DNA of 64,000 nucleotides from Stromatinia cepivora (GCA_014898415.1 RCTD01000017.1:557001-621000), one strand, 5' to 3'. Counted from the stretch's first letter, positions 47,729 to 59,903 are shown. Notes: a model not told the origin generated them from the letters alone. A program made the numbers and translations.

Positions 47729-50700
47729 TTTGTAAATAATTAGGATTATAATTATAATATATTCTATACTTTCTTGAATTTTAGTCTATATAAATATTGT
47801 AATCAATATTTTTATAATCTTGCTTTTCTATTCTTCTTCAAAATCTTATTCTATATCTCTTTTCTGTTTTTATATTAAATATTTTAAAGATTCGTTTTTA
47901 AAATCCATTTTATTCTCTTACTCAATTTCAAATAATTATAAATTTATTTTGTTTTTTGATCCTATTGAAATAAACTTATCAGCAAAATTTAAAATGATCT
48001 TAAATTTTACTCCTGATATAGATTCAGGATTTATAGAAATTGATTTTTAAACTGGATTCTTTAAAATAATGGATTCGATATTTGAAATATCCTTGAAAGA
48101 AAATTCTTAATTTGTTTTCTGGATATTATCATTTTCATCTTCATTATATATTAATATTAATATATCTAATTTATTTGATTTCAATTCGATAATTAAAATA
48201 CTTGATATAATTATTAAATTCGGTATAATATCTATTGAAGAAAATATTTGGAATAAAGATAATATAGATATCGTATTTAATATTAAAAATAAAAAAAATA
48301 TCTTATTTGCTATTAATCTATTATAAAATTTTCGATCTAGTTTTACATTCTTTATTCCTTATAGATTTGATTTATAATTTCTTAATTTAAGATTCAAATC
48401 TCTTTTTCAATAAGATTCATTTATAATTATTTTATTTAATCGAAATATATAATCTAATTCTAAAGAATATATTTTGATATATTTGTTTATAATTTTTGAA
48501 TATTTTAGAAATATATCGATTTTCGAAGTATTCTATAATTTATTATATCTCTACTCTTTCAAAATAATTTTGGGATTGATATAAATATAATATTTGTTTC
48601 TTTAGATTTTATATATCTTTATATCTAATACTATATTTATAAAAGCTTTTATAAAGAATCGATCTATTCCATTTATATCAGGACCAATATTAATACAATT
48701 CTTGATATAAATATTATATTTTATAATTTTATCTTAAAATTCTAATAATAATTTAACTTCTTTTAGTATTATTTTCATATCTGTTTTTACAATCCTTATA
48801 TTCCATTCTACAGATCCATTTTGATATAAAAAAGCAATTATTGTAACTTCGGATTATATACCTAATAATTATTTACAAATAGCTTATAAAAATTCCGATA
48901 TATTATTAATCCTAATTACAATAATCTTTTCTTCAATAACTAATTCTATCTCCTTTTTTCAAATTTTCAATATTTAAATTGTATTATCTTTTTGTTTAAG
49001 TAATATGATTTAATTTATTTTTGTATAACTATCAATAATCAATATAAAATAATAATTCCTTCAAATCGATTTTAGGAATGATTTTGTAATATCGAAATAT
49101 ATAAATTCGAATTTTTTTGATTTATATAGATTCAATTACTTCGGAATATAATTGATTATTTTGGTAAATATATATATTTCGTAGATATCTAATTCAATTG
49201 GGACCTTTATTGGTTTGGTTATATTGAATATCTTATATAAATTCTTGATCTTGTTTAAACCTAAATGATTGAATCTTTGATATTATAATAAATATCTTTC
49301 TTTTTCCTTAAATATTAATTCATTATCGATACCTTTGATACTATCGATTATCTCTAAAGAAAAGCCTTTTTTCTAATCATTTTGGTATATATTAGAACAA
49401 AGAATTATATTCTTATATCCTTTGATTATATATAAAACTATATATATTTTATCTTATATTCTAATATAGATAATTTTCTTATTATCCTTTTTGAAATATA
49501 TATAATGAAAATTGAATTCCTTTTACAATCTTATTTTGTAAATCCTTTTTTCTAATAATAAATTTACTTTTAACCTTAATATATATAATATATTTGAAAA
49601 TAGCATCTTAGAATCATTTTCGTATATTATATCTATTAAACCCTAATGGCGATAATATATCATTTCCTTATTAATCTTTATTCTTCATTTGGCAATAAAT
49701 TTTATTAATTTAAATAATGAAGATTAATCAAATATATATGAAGAAACGCTTATATCGGTATATCATTTGTTAAAAGAAATCTTATTAATAATTTCTTTTA
49801 TCAAATTACAATCTTCCTTTATTATATTTTTAATATTAAAGTTTAATTCAAAGATATTGTTAGTAGAATATATTTGGTCTTTTTTGTTGAAATAGATTTT
49901 CTTCGGATTTAATGATCTCTTTTTTCTTTAATAATAAAAATAATTGTAAAGAAATTTACTAATTCATATTAAATACAGATAATTTCATATATAATAATCT
50001 TTCTTTTGATATAGATCACAAGTATTATTTGAAATCTCGAAATCTGATTCTTAATATCGAGAAATGTATCTAAATCTTTCTGCAATTTGTATTAACTTTG
50101 ATTTATCCTTAAAACGAAATTCCTTAATTTATAAATACTTGATCTTATTATCAATATTAAAATTGGTTTAGATATCTAATATATTTATTATTCTTTGATA
50201 ATCGATTAAAAGATTATATATTAAAATCAAAAACAAAGCAGTATTTTGATATACTGATTGATAGCTTTCGTTTACAGTTTTTAATTTCCTTTTGTATTCT
50301 TTCAATTTATTCTAGACTTCGATAATGATTATATCGAAATAAATATTGAATTGGAATTTGAAGTTCTGGATTATCGTTATATATGTATTAACTATGATTG
50401 TATTAATTCTGATATATTTTGATTTAAGGTATTTTCAGAGTATATATATTATTGAATATTCGTTGGTAAAGGCTTTATTGTTATTATTGAGTATTGTACA
50501 AATATATGATAATATATTCGCTTTATCCTTTAAATATTCCAATTTCAATTCAATATTATAATATATATAATCATTGATCTTATAGACAGATATTATATTG
50601 GATCCTATAATCTGCATATATTCATCTAATATTTGATCAATTATATAAAACTATCCTTTCCCTTTCAATTATATTTTCGTTTATCTGAACTATTATTTAT

Positions 50701-51120
50701 AATTGTTTTGATCAAACTTTGAAAGATTGTTTGATTCCGATATTGTAAAGGTTTCTTGTTATTTGATGGATATCGAAAATAATCTTCAGATTTTTAAGAT
50801 GGTTTTAAAAAAAAGGTATACAATAAATAAATTCAAAATAATAAAAAATTCGTAAGATTGTATTGTAATATATTTTCTTATAATTATACAAATTTGCTTT
50901 TCATTTTTACTATAATTCTGTATTGGTATTATACAGATTGTTTTCCGTTTTGGTCTATAATATTATGAATTATAAACTATATTATCGTATTTCAACTCTA
51001 CTTCAATAGTATTATATGAAAACTCTGATTTTCATTCTATTTTATCCTTATTAGTTATACTAATCCTTTTTCGATTTGCTTTGTTTTCTAATCACTATTG
51101 TACAATCGGATTTTATAACC

Positions 51121-51286
51121 TATTAACTTTTGGTACAGGAAATAATAGTATTATTGATTGTATAGATTGAATTAAAGATCTTTAATTATAGTAAAAGTAG
51201 ATTTGAAGTTATTCTTAAATATGGTCTGTATATTATTGTGGTCTTGTGACCTCAATTCTAATCCTATGATGGCCTCATTTCCAACA
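51121..51286 (-). repeat. Copia 5' LTR
   Basis: 166 bp, begins TGTTGGAAATGAGG on the minus strand; partner of 38772-38937. Followed by target duplication ATCTG. Confidence 0.8.
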
Positions 51287-51686
51287 ATCTGAAATATATG
51301 CAGAATTGATTCGATATTGTTTTTTAATTCTAATTTCAGGATTCCTTTTTAAAAAATTCTATATCCATTATTTTCCAAATAAAAAATCATCTCCTTTCAT
51401 TTCGAAGAAGTTTTTATCCATTTCCCTTATTTATCGATGAATAAAGTTAATACTTAATAATTCCTATATTAATATTCAATTTACTAATACTCTCTCCTAA
51501 ACCAAAATTATCTTTTACATATTTTATATACCATTTTTATAAAATAAATAACTATTTATTCGATTTTGAAGTATAATATAAAAAACACTATATTCCGAAT
51601 TAATTCAATATATAACTAATCCATTTATAATCGTATTAAGGGTTATAACAATATCATCTTCAATATAAGTATTTATCATATTATAA

Positions 51687-51995
51687 TATCACGGGATAGT
51701 ATGATTACAGAGCACTTTCAGGGATCGGGGAATAGGTGGTACATATGATTGGTAGAGTAAAAGAATTGAATGACTTGTTCTTGATTATATGAATCAAGAG
51801 CTGTATATATAGAACAAATGAGTAGTTATCTAATTGATATGTATCTTAATTAGATTAGATCTTTGTTTATTAGTATATCAGGATCACCTTATCAATTGGT
51901 AGATTGGTAAGGGCTAGAAGATCCTTCATTCCGATTGGAAAGCATACGCTTTGATCCTTCGTAGGATACAGGGGATCACAGGGCTTTCCGTGACA
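51687..51995 (-). mobile_element. Solo LTR, 309 bp, TATAA duplication
   Basis: On the minus strand it starts TGTCACGGAAAGCCC and ends TCCCGTGATA. It is flanked by TATAA on both sides (51682-51686 and 51996-52000). No internal retrotransposon sequence, so it looks like an LTR left after recombination. Sits in the right part of the Fot1-like element. Confidence 0.75.
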
Positions 51996-52578
51996 TATAA
52001 ATAATAATATATTCAAATTTCAGATCGATTGATTGAATAATTATTAAATTATTAAAGATTTAATAAAAGAGATTGTTTAAAATGGAGTGGTTTTTTAAAA
52101 TAGCCCAAAAAAGGGGGTGGCCCGAAAGGGTATTAGACTTATTCTCAACTTAAATTTCCTATCCTTGTATATCAGCAACCTTATATTGAATTCAACCAAG
52201 ATATTACTTAATTGATTTACTAAGATCTCGCAAGACGGAGTCCATATATGACCTAAACGAATGAAACTCTAAGGAAAGGAGGTTAGACATGATTACATGA
52301 TATATTAGACCCGAACAACATCTTAGGCTAGGCGATGCCTTTTGTATGGCAGGATGAGAAAACTGAGCAATACTATTTGTTCAATTTAGAGCATTTTTAG
52401 ATACTCTAAATTAATTAATTATAATTATAAAAAAAAAGTTACCAAAATTTAAATAAATTAAACTATTTATTAAAAAAAAAGGAAAAAATAGATGACCCAA
52501 ATAGACACATATTCAACCCGAACCACATCTAAATATGTATACCGCACCAGCTTAAAAGAGGATTTAGAACTTGAATAG

Positions 52579-52777
52579 ACCGGTGTATTTGAGATGTACT
52601 TCGAGAAGCACGGACAACGGAAGGAAATGATGAATGGCAAGAATATCGACGGTCTCGAGCGATTTGTAAGTTGCATAACATGTTTGAGGAAAAAGCCAGC
52701 TATGCTGGGCAAGTCTGCTCACTGTCAGTAAACAGCTAAGATCTGCAAAACATTTATATGTTTACAATTTTGAATAG
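52579..52777 (+). pseudogene. Unknown family 'DPDPVY', copy G (fragment beside nest)
   Basis: An exon-like segment 52579-52665 of exactly 87 nt, preceded by acceptor AATAG and followed by donor GTAAGT, reads TGVFEMYFEKHGQRKEMM then NGKNIDGLERF. A second segment 52736-52777 reads LRSAKHLYVYNFE. These match the 87-nt exon and the following block of copies A, C and D. The upstream exon survives only as an AT-shifted trace (FNPNH at about 52514-52543), and everything further 5' is missing at the edge of the transposon nest, 440 bp away. Confidence 0.5.
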
Positions 52778-53972
52778 GCCATTGAACCCCGCTGCGTTGA
52801 ATTACAAGCTTTTGATCGCTAAATGCTATTGTTACTTTACAAAGGATCTCACAGCAAGGTTGTAAAGCCATCAGAGGGTTGTCAAAGAGGAAAGTGGCCA
52901 TTATTCGGATTTATTGCCAGACCTGAAGGGATGAGCCGAAAATTGATGGAAACTCTGAGGTAATTTCACTAATGGTGAGGTTCTAGTATCTGTGGAGTCA
53001 AGTTATTGATGTGTATCACTCGGAGACGGACTTCCTGAGGGAAAAGACTTGCATATAGCCCGCGATTGTCTGGGTTCAGCAAGCCCGTGATCATGTTCAA
53101 GCTGGCACAGGCAAATGAAGGTCTATGTTGATGTCTATTCTCAACAGTTTCTGGATCCCCAAGTTTCGTGCCAGTAATTTATAGAAAATGGCCCTAATTA
53201 TTACAAGGGGTTTTCATTATACAATTCACATACATAAGAACTGCGCTACGTAACATATTGCCTATCCTGCTAGAGGATTTAGCCCTTTTTGATGACGTGC
53301 TATCTAGATGTTAAGCTCCGCTATGGGCCATCCGCTTATTTTAATATTTTGAGGAGAGCGAACGAAATATTTCCGGGTCAGAGTGTCAGTGTGCTAGTTA
53401 GTCAGGAAGCAACCTATTCTGGAACAGAATGGTAAAGTGGTGTCGCATCACTTGGGCACTCATATTCACCTGGAGGAAATATATATTCGTTTGCATGTTT
53501 CAATTCACTCTGGACGTTCAAAACCCTCTACTTCAGACATTCCCTTCAAGACATTCACTGGCCTTTAATATCCTCATCAATCCAAATACCTGGGTAGATT
53601 CCAAGTTCCAATAAGCTTCCATAGGTCAATTTATTCATCTAATTCTGAGCCATCGACAGCACCTTGTTTCTTAATTGGCTAACAGCACCCACTGAAGACA
53701 TCATTTTAGCTCCAGGTCAAATCCCTTTTTACTAATTACCTATATATTCAATCAACTACATAATTAATCCAATAGACTAACTTCTTCTTAAACATGTGAA
53801 TGAAGACTGATGGACGGTCTATATTCCATGAATCACCGGGCAACGGCTGTGGTAAATAGCACTAATTTCAGCCACCGTTATATGCCGCTTCGCTCGGTAG
53901 GCAACGCAAATATTTCACAAGGTGTAGGGTGTTCTAATCCCACCAAACTCTTTTTCCACATTTCTGCCACAA
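52778..53972. other. Intergenic, no gene seen
   Basis: Flank between family fragment G and copy D. Base composition returns to that of ordinary DNA. Open frames are short and without motif. Confidence 0.45.
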
Positions 53973-54002
53973 CCTCTACCTCTACCTCTACCTCTACCTC
54001 TA
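53973..54002. repeat. Hexamer microsatellite (CCTCTA)5
   Basis: Five perfect CCTCTA units, 175 bp before the start of copy D. Pyrimidine-rich; may lie in the promoter or 5' leader. Confidence 0.9.
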
Positions 54003-54177
54003 AGCTATTTCGACCACCCCTCCAACAAACCTACACAAATTATACGGCTAGACCATAATCATGTCTACAATTTTGAACTGTCTCATTCCCGAGTTTCTTA
54101 GCCTAGAACACCAATTTCAAGAAGTTGATAGCTCCTAGGATGTTCATGGCCAACACAAACAATGGTTTCTGGATCAA

Positions 54178-55211
54178 ATGAAGGATTGTGTTGTCGGAAT
54201 TGATGATGGGGGTGTTATTCAGCAGCAATGCATTCAAGTGGTCAAAGAATACCATGGGGAACTTCCAAACAAGTACTCCTTGTACTCCCTTTCACGCCGT
54301 GTGGCAAAACACTTTTGTGAGTGTCCTGATTTTAGTTGTCCTATGCTGAAATCCCAATTAACTTTCTTGAAGTTCCCAAAAAGAAGTTCCCTGGTATAAA
54401 TCCAGACCCGGTTTATGTAGGTTTAAACATTGACAACTCACCAGGGAATAAAGCTAATTATCAATATTCCAGGATTTTCGATGAATATTTTGCAGAGCAG
54501 CAGTACGCCAGGGATATTATGAAGGCAGATCACAAGGATCTACCCAATGTTCTTGTAAGTTTTCAGAAACCTGGTTATCCTCCAACACAAGTATAAAGCT
54601 AACAGATGAAGCTTAACTTGAACGAACTATACAACTACGAGCTGAAATTTGCAAGATTTTGCAGTGTTGCAGAAGCCGTAAGATAATATATTCAAGGTTT
54701 TTGTCTCGAGTGTGACTTACTGATATTGCACGTATAGGATAAAATGTTCAAAAGTGAGCTCCAATCTGGCGATTCCGACATTAAGACTACTGTGACTGGC
54801 ATTTTTCGCAAGATGAAAGCATTCCTCACGGACTACGTCATCAGTCTCGAAGAAAAAGAGCGCGGTAATGCGGCCTTCGCCACGGAACCGCTGTCCAAAA
54901 TTGCAGCCAAAACAGAGCGAGTTTCAAATGACAGCGAGAAGGTCGAGAAAGACGAGCAGTGGCTTCCGGCTTCCACCACTGAGAGAGAGATGTTTGAAGC
55001 GGCTGAACAACTCGCAGATAGTAGCATCATCGATGAGGGTCCCGTCACTAGCACTGATGCCTTGCATGCCATGCTTGCCAGTGATGACTTCGACGAGACT
55101 GAGCACTCCGAGGGTTCCTTGACGGATCTAGACCAATATGCTATTGAAGTCGCTAACAATATCGCCCTGGAGGTGGGGGAGGAGGACGAGGATAGTTGGA
55201 TTTTGGCTTAA
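54178..55211 (+). CDS. Unknown family 'DPDPVY', copy D (longest)
   Basis: Exons 54178-54316, 54373-54554, 54612-54677 and 54738-55211; 861 nt, 286 aa. Blocks: VVKEYHGELPNKYSLYSLSR, RVAKHF, KKKFPGINPDPVY, then RIFDEYFAEQQYARDIM, LNLNELYNYELKFAR, and a C-terminal half with FRKMKAFLTDYVISLEEKER and an acidic end EEDEDSWILA. Where A and C have an intron after the DPDPVY block, D has GTAGGT but no AG at the matching acceptor; the 51-nt stretch 54417-54467 is read through in frame. A further frame upstream (54061) has an in-frame TAG, so I start at 54178. No signal peptide or membrane helix. Function unknown. Confidence 0.6.
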
Positions 55212-56065
55212 GGATGGAAGAATTCTCATAGGATCGTTTGCTTCTGCTGGGCTGACCTTAGGGGTATTATTTGCACTGGCTAGGTTGATGGCGACTTCTC
55301 TTGCTACATTTATTCCTTCTAGAAAATGTTTCCTATCATAAAAATACTCAATAGACGTGGCCAAAACCAAAAATATGCACAGCTAAAATCTTAATGTATC
55401 TTCTCTCATGCTTTGATGATGTGATTTTTAAGTCTTTCTTCATTGATGCAAATTGTGTCGTACTGATAGCGGATACCAATGAATAAGACATAAACTTCAA
55501 ATGTTGTGGCGCAAAATCTTCCCATGTCTGTCTCCAATTTCCTTCATACTTAAAATATTGTATGTAACATACAATTTTTTCTCGGGTGTAGAGCAGAAAC
55601 ATGTAATAACCGTAAGGAAAGAGAAGTCGGCACAGTGTGCTTGATAGCCTGCTCTACGGTCCGATTTGTGAAATTGAACCTGTACATCACCAGTATTGGA
55701 GGGGCTAAGCGATAGGCACATTTGATGTACTCATACTAATATATTTTGAAACAAAATCATTAACCTCTCATTCATCCCAAGCACGATCCACGTGGCAATG
55801 CACTCATTATATACTGTTAGCATGTATCGAGGCTGGTTACTACGGCCCATTAACCCCATAAAGCATTGCCATAAGTCGAACATGGTATTCTCCCAAGTCA
55901 CTGGATTGCAACACTTACAGTTGGTAGAAACACGCGCTAGTCTTCATATTAACATTTGCGCTAGCTCCAGTACCGTACAGCATTTGGCCCTAGGTAGTTT
56001 AACTCTTCTCCTTTACCTTAAATAATACCTAAATATAACCAGGGCTAAACACCCGCACCAATAAG
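55212..56065. other. Intergenic, no gene seen
   Basis: Between copy D and the next loci. At 56040 a sequence CAGGGCTAAACACCCGCACC resembles the terminus of the hAT MITEs at 26681 and 61819 but no second end was found. Confidence 0.45.
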
Positions 56066-56353
56066 CTAGCTCATTTCGAAATATACTACGTTGATTTCGG
56101 AATCCCGGATTTGCGCAATGGCCCGGAACAAATTCTTCCTCCACTCTTGGGCATCCTGCTCAGACTGAACATGAGGTAGTTCGCCCAAGACAGCAACTGC
56201 CATACCCGGATGACACTCGAGACACGCAAGACAATTTCGACCAGCCCTCATATGAATGCATTTCCAGTGATCACAAAAGAAATGGGTGAGCAGCGCTAGG
56301 AGGGTTCCTACAAGAAGAATGACTTCCCTAACATGGATGAAGTCTTGTTGCAA
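56066..56353 (-). other. Possible small frame, unknown
   Basis: 95-codon minus-strand frame with a hydrophobic helix (EVILLVGTLLALLTHFF) and a Cys/His-rich stretch (CDHWKCIHMRAGRNCLACLE). Composition looks coding, but it overlaps copy E by 21 bp and has no recognised relative. It may be a gene fragment. Confidence 0.3.
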
Positions 56354-57138
56354 ATGCCTAGAAAGAGACTCATCAAATTGAATAATGATACAAACAAGCA
56401 GTTACAGGATTCCAAAATGGAGAAAGCTGCCGAGGATAATACCCCCGTCATTGAACGAGACTTCGCCCAGACTCAGAATACCACAGCCAACACCAAGACA
56501 TTCCGCTATGTATCATCAAGGCTAATACCCTCACTAATACGAACATGACAGTAACCCAAGAATCTCGTGATCATTTCAAAGCCTTTTTAGAGAGTTTCAT
56601 AAGAGATCGCAATCATTTGGGAAGTGAACCGTTTAACATCTCGAAAAATATGCGCGCGACAGCAAGCCCGGTAGACTTTGTGAATTTAGAGATCATCAGA
56701 GAGAGAAGGGCCAGAGCAGCCTTTAAAGAGGGTCTCACAAGAGATTTCAATATTGAGAGAATTGAGGAAGATGAACAATCCGAGGATTTCGATACTAAGA
56801 CTAAGGCTGCTGTTCCAGATAACCTTTTTCCTGATATTCCTGCCATCGATGCTGAGGATATTCAAGCAGCTGATGAAGAAAATTTCCGAGAGGCTGTTCA
56901 GGAAGCTGGCAAACTAGGCGCAGAAGCACCAGAAAACACAAACAAACACAGCAACACTAGTTTCTGGATGTCTAATATCTTCGCCAAGTTGATGGGGGGA
57001 TCAACGAAGGATACTAGTGAAACTACCAGTTACAAAGGCCATGGCAAGGATCGCGAGGGTGCAGGGTCTATCCACAAGCATGAAGACGACGAAGGGGATA
57101 ATGAGAATGAAGATGAAGATGGTTGGGTATTTGCATGA
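56333..57138 (+). pseudogene. Unknown family 'DPDPVY', copy E (frame broken)
   Basis: First frame from 56333 reads RLIKLNNDTNKQLQDSKMEK, which resembles the LNExYNxxL block of A and D. A second frame, 56545-57138 (197 codons), reads HFKAFLESFIRDRNHLG, NLEIIRERRARAAFKEGL and ends DNENEDEDGWVFA, parallel to the C-terminal half and the EDEDSWILA end of copy D. The two frames differ and no plausible intron joins them, so a frame shift is likely, unless the gene simply starts at 56545. The exons with the DPDPVY block are not found upstream. Confidence 0.45.
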
Positions 57139-58710
57139 TGATTATGAGCTTTTAATAGGACTTTCGTCCGCTATGGTTTCCAGTCTGGCTTTGATTTTAG
57201 GGCGGCTCAGAGTGAAATGTGTTGGGTTGTTAATATGCTCTGCATTACTTTGCAGAGGTAGAGGTTTATGAAGCTAGATTTAGCAATCATCAATTCACAT
57301 AAAAAATCAAGTCCCGCAGAATGACAGCGCAATGTGACTTTTCTGTATTCCTTATGCCACTTGGTTAACTAACCACAGCACATCGAATGACTGTTGCACC
57401 AAGGAACTCTTGTAGAGTAGTCAAAATATGAAGCATAATACATAGCTACTACAACAGAAATAAACACCTTGACTACCGAGCAAGCGAAATATGATTGAAG
57501 GACGTGATGATTTTTCCGTTCCAACTTCCAGCCATCTCATAGCGGGGTAATAGCGGGTAGTGATCCAAGCTGCCCCTGACTGTCAGTAACTTTTAACTTT
57601 TATCCGTTTTCCTGTCTCTTCTCCAACCTAACGGAATACAAAAATATCAAAATAAGAACAGCGAAAAAACACCGAAAAAGTATAAAATACCATGCAAATT
57701 ACAATACTACTCTACAGCTCCAAATCAACCATCTCAACCATTCAAAGATCAACTCCGTGCTGCAAAAATTTCTGATACTTCTAGAACCCCATCCACCACA
57801 CACCCACCGTCGGTCCACAAGCCTAAAAAAAACCAAAAACCCCCTATCTCCCGCTCGCAAACCTTAAGACCACTTTAAAAAAAACCTCACGATAACAACC
57901 CCATCAATCTTGAGTCGAGACCGCTAGCCCCACGATCAACGTGACGAAAAAAAATTTCTCCAACATCCCAGTCCTGGAAGCCATTTGGCAAAGCACGGAA
58001 GAAAAACTTCAACATGCATTGCATAAAGCTAACTACCGTATCAGTACGTAGTGGAGATACATAGGTACTCCGCAGATAAGTCCATTCCCATAACGGTCTG
58101 TCAGTTTCAGCCCGGGTGGAGACTTCTCAGCCCAAGGGAAAATGGCAAATTAGTTAACGGGCGAGAGAGGGTAGGGGTAAAACGGGTGGTCCCGCATATA
58201 CCGATAGGCTATATTGTTATGCTGCAGACCGGGCTGGTGGGACGTGGGGTATGTTTATGTGCTGCATGGAAGAGAGAGTGATTGGGACTTGGCCGTGCCT
58301 AGACCACCGAAGAGAGAGTTGAAACAAAAGGATGCTTCGATATAATCAAGTAACAAATAAGCAAATCATGGAGTGCCAGAGGGCACAGAGTCTTGCGACT
58401 CATTCAGAGGATGGAATTACTAGCTACTGTAGTATGAGAAATGCTAAATTGAACTCCGAATACCCCTTCTATTATCCCTCCCGTCCGATCAGTTCAGTTG
58501 TCCTTGTTGCCTCGAGACGAACCATTTTGCGTGTGCCATCTACCCTATTGATCCAAATCATTCTTATCATAGCGCTTAACCCATTATCCCCAAAGAAAAA
58601 TCATCATCATTCATCATAAAAACTCCACAAGCAGACACCAAACCATGGAAAAACATCCATGTAACTCCATCCTCTTTCCCAACACTTGGTATGAAGATCC
58701 ATGCAGCTCT
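57139..58710. other. Intergenic, no gene seen
   Basis: Long stretch with only short frames, none with a recognisable motif. Several poly-A/poly-T runs. Confidence 0.45.
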
Positions 58711-59058
58711 TTACTCCGAATCTCTCCTCTCACTCATTTGCTTAGCTCTTCTCCTCGCCTCAATAAATTTATTCAACTGCTCTCCAATAGGACCATAAGC
58801 CTCAACCGGATACCAACACTTCCCCTCATCATCCCACGTCGTGACAATAATACTAACTTCCGACTCTGGTTGTTGAACCTGACGCATCGGAGCGCGTTCT
58901 CGTGCGTTACGGTTCGTGGCCGCGAGAGGAATACGAAGAGATGAGGTTGAAGATGCTTGTCGGGGTCGAGAAGAGGCGTAGGGGTTCAGATAAGGAGTTG
59001 ATTTGAGTGTTCGCTTATTGGAAAAGGCGTGGGCGTTGCGGGGTGGTGAGATCTGCAT
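58711..59058 (-). CDS. Small unknown protein, 115 aa
   Basis: Single-exon frame starting MQISPPRNAH. The first half is basic and Ser/Asn-rich; the second holds a compact motif SIIVTTWDDEGKCWYPVEAY followed by a charged helix (LNKFIEARRRAKQMSE). Balanced composition and a clean start suggest a real gene. Family not recognised. Confidence 0.5.
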   Translation of the reverse strand: MQISPPRNAHAFSNKRTLKSTPYLNPYASSRPRQASSTSSLRIPLAATNRNARERAPMRQVQQPESEVSIIVTTWDDEGKCWYPVEAYGPIGEQLNKFIEARRRAKQMSERRDSE

Positions 59059-59903
59059 GATGACTGACTGATTGTTTTGAACGTTTTGAACGTTTTTTGG
59101 TATTTTTGAAATGAAAGCGAAAAGATTAAAATTGGAGAAAGGGGAATTTGAAGGAATTAAAGTTGATAATTGACAGATTTGTTCGACGACGACGTTGCGA
59201 GGCTGAAGACAGGAATGAACATTAATATGTGTAACAATTGTAGAAAAAAGTGCTTTCGTTATCGACTTTTGGTCGAACTTGAGTATTTATCTGACGAAGC
59301 GTTATTGAAGAGAAGCTGAAGTTCAAAGCCCATTGCAGTGTATGATTTAGTGTAACAGTGGTATTTTGACCAGGAGAAAGATCAATTAATAGGTGGGAAA
59401 ATGTCTCAATATATAGAATGTTCAAGTTATGAGAGGAAATGCCTCATAATTTTTATAGATTAACCACGCAGGTCCATCAACCTTAGAGGAATGTGAAAAA
59501 AAGCCAACAAAATTGGGCTCTTGTGGATTAGATAGCACTAAACATGGGAGCCCGGTAAGCAGAAAAAATCTAAAAGGGTAATGGCACCTGCATAGCATAA
59601 CCTTACCGCAACTTTTATAGTGGAAGGTTAATGTACATCTAATCTAAATCGATCGAATGAGCTGACGCCAAAATCGAATCAATTTAGAGCGAAAAGAAGT
59701 ACTCCGTAATACCTGAAAGGAGGATTGAATTTTCCAAAATTTCTTGGATGCTTGGGCAAGGTAAGATCTTACTATGGAAGGTCCTATGGAAGGTCCGTTC
59801 GTTCATGTGTCCTGGTGATAGGAAAGGGGCTCGGATTGGGTAGTCTCCTTCACCGCTAGATAAGCTTTGGTGGAACTCTGATTGTCGCTGTCTTGATACT
59901 TGA
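59059..59903. other. Intergenic, no gene seen
   Basis: No supported feature; frames are short on both strands. Confidence 0.45.

Larger units (their letters stand above)
38772..51286 (-). mobile_element. Copia-type LTR retrotransposon, middle layer
   Basis: Two 166-bp direct repeats (38772-38937, 51121-51286) flanked by the 5-bp duplication ATCTG (38767-38771, 51287-51291). Without the inner Gypsy element the length is about 5.46 kb, normal for Copia. Coding is on the minus strand; only pieces of reverse transcriptase are readable. The body is extremely AT-rich with stops in all frames, as expected of heavy RIP. Confidence 0.85.
37471..52139 (-). mobile_element. Fot1/Flipper-like DNA transposon, outer layer of nest
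   Basis: The two ends are imperfect inverted repeats: AGTCTAATACCCC...GGCCACCCCC (37471 on) against the reverse complement of the sequence ending 52139. Removing the inner insertions (Copia with one ATCTG copy; solo LTR with one TATAA copy) leaves about 1835 bp, close to the 1842 bp I recall for Botrytis Flipper. On the minus strand near 38700-38666 the relic reads RWNIDEIGI, and around 38613-38525 ISFIE and FKSFIIFK, which fit the first Asp block and following part of a pogo/Fot1 DDE transposase. Stops such as TGG-to-TGA break it. TA lies at the right flank but CA at the left, so no clean duplication. Confidence 0.65.

Noticed and set aside
37471..52139. CRISPR-like or regulatory repeats in the AT-rich block
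   Set aside because: Repeats are LTRs and inverted termini with target duplications; this is eukaryotic DNA.
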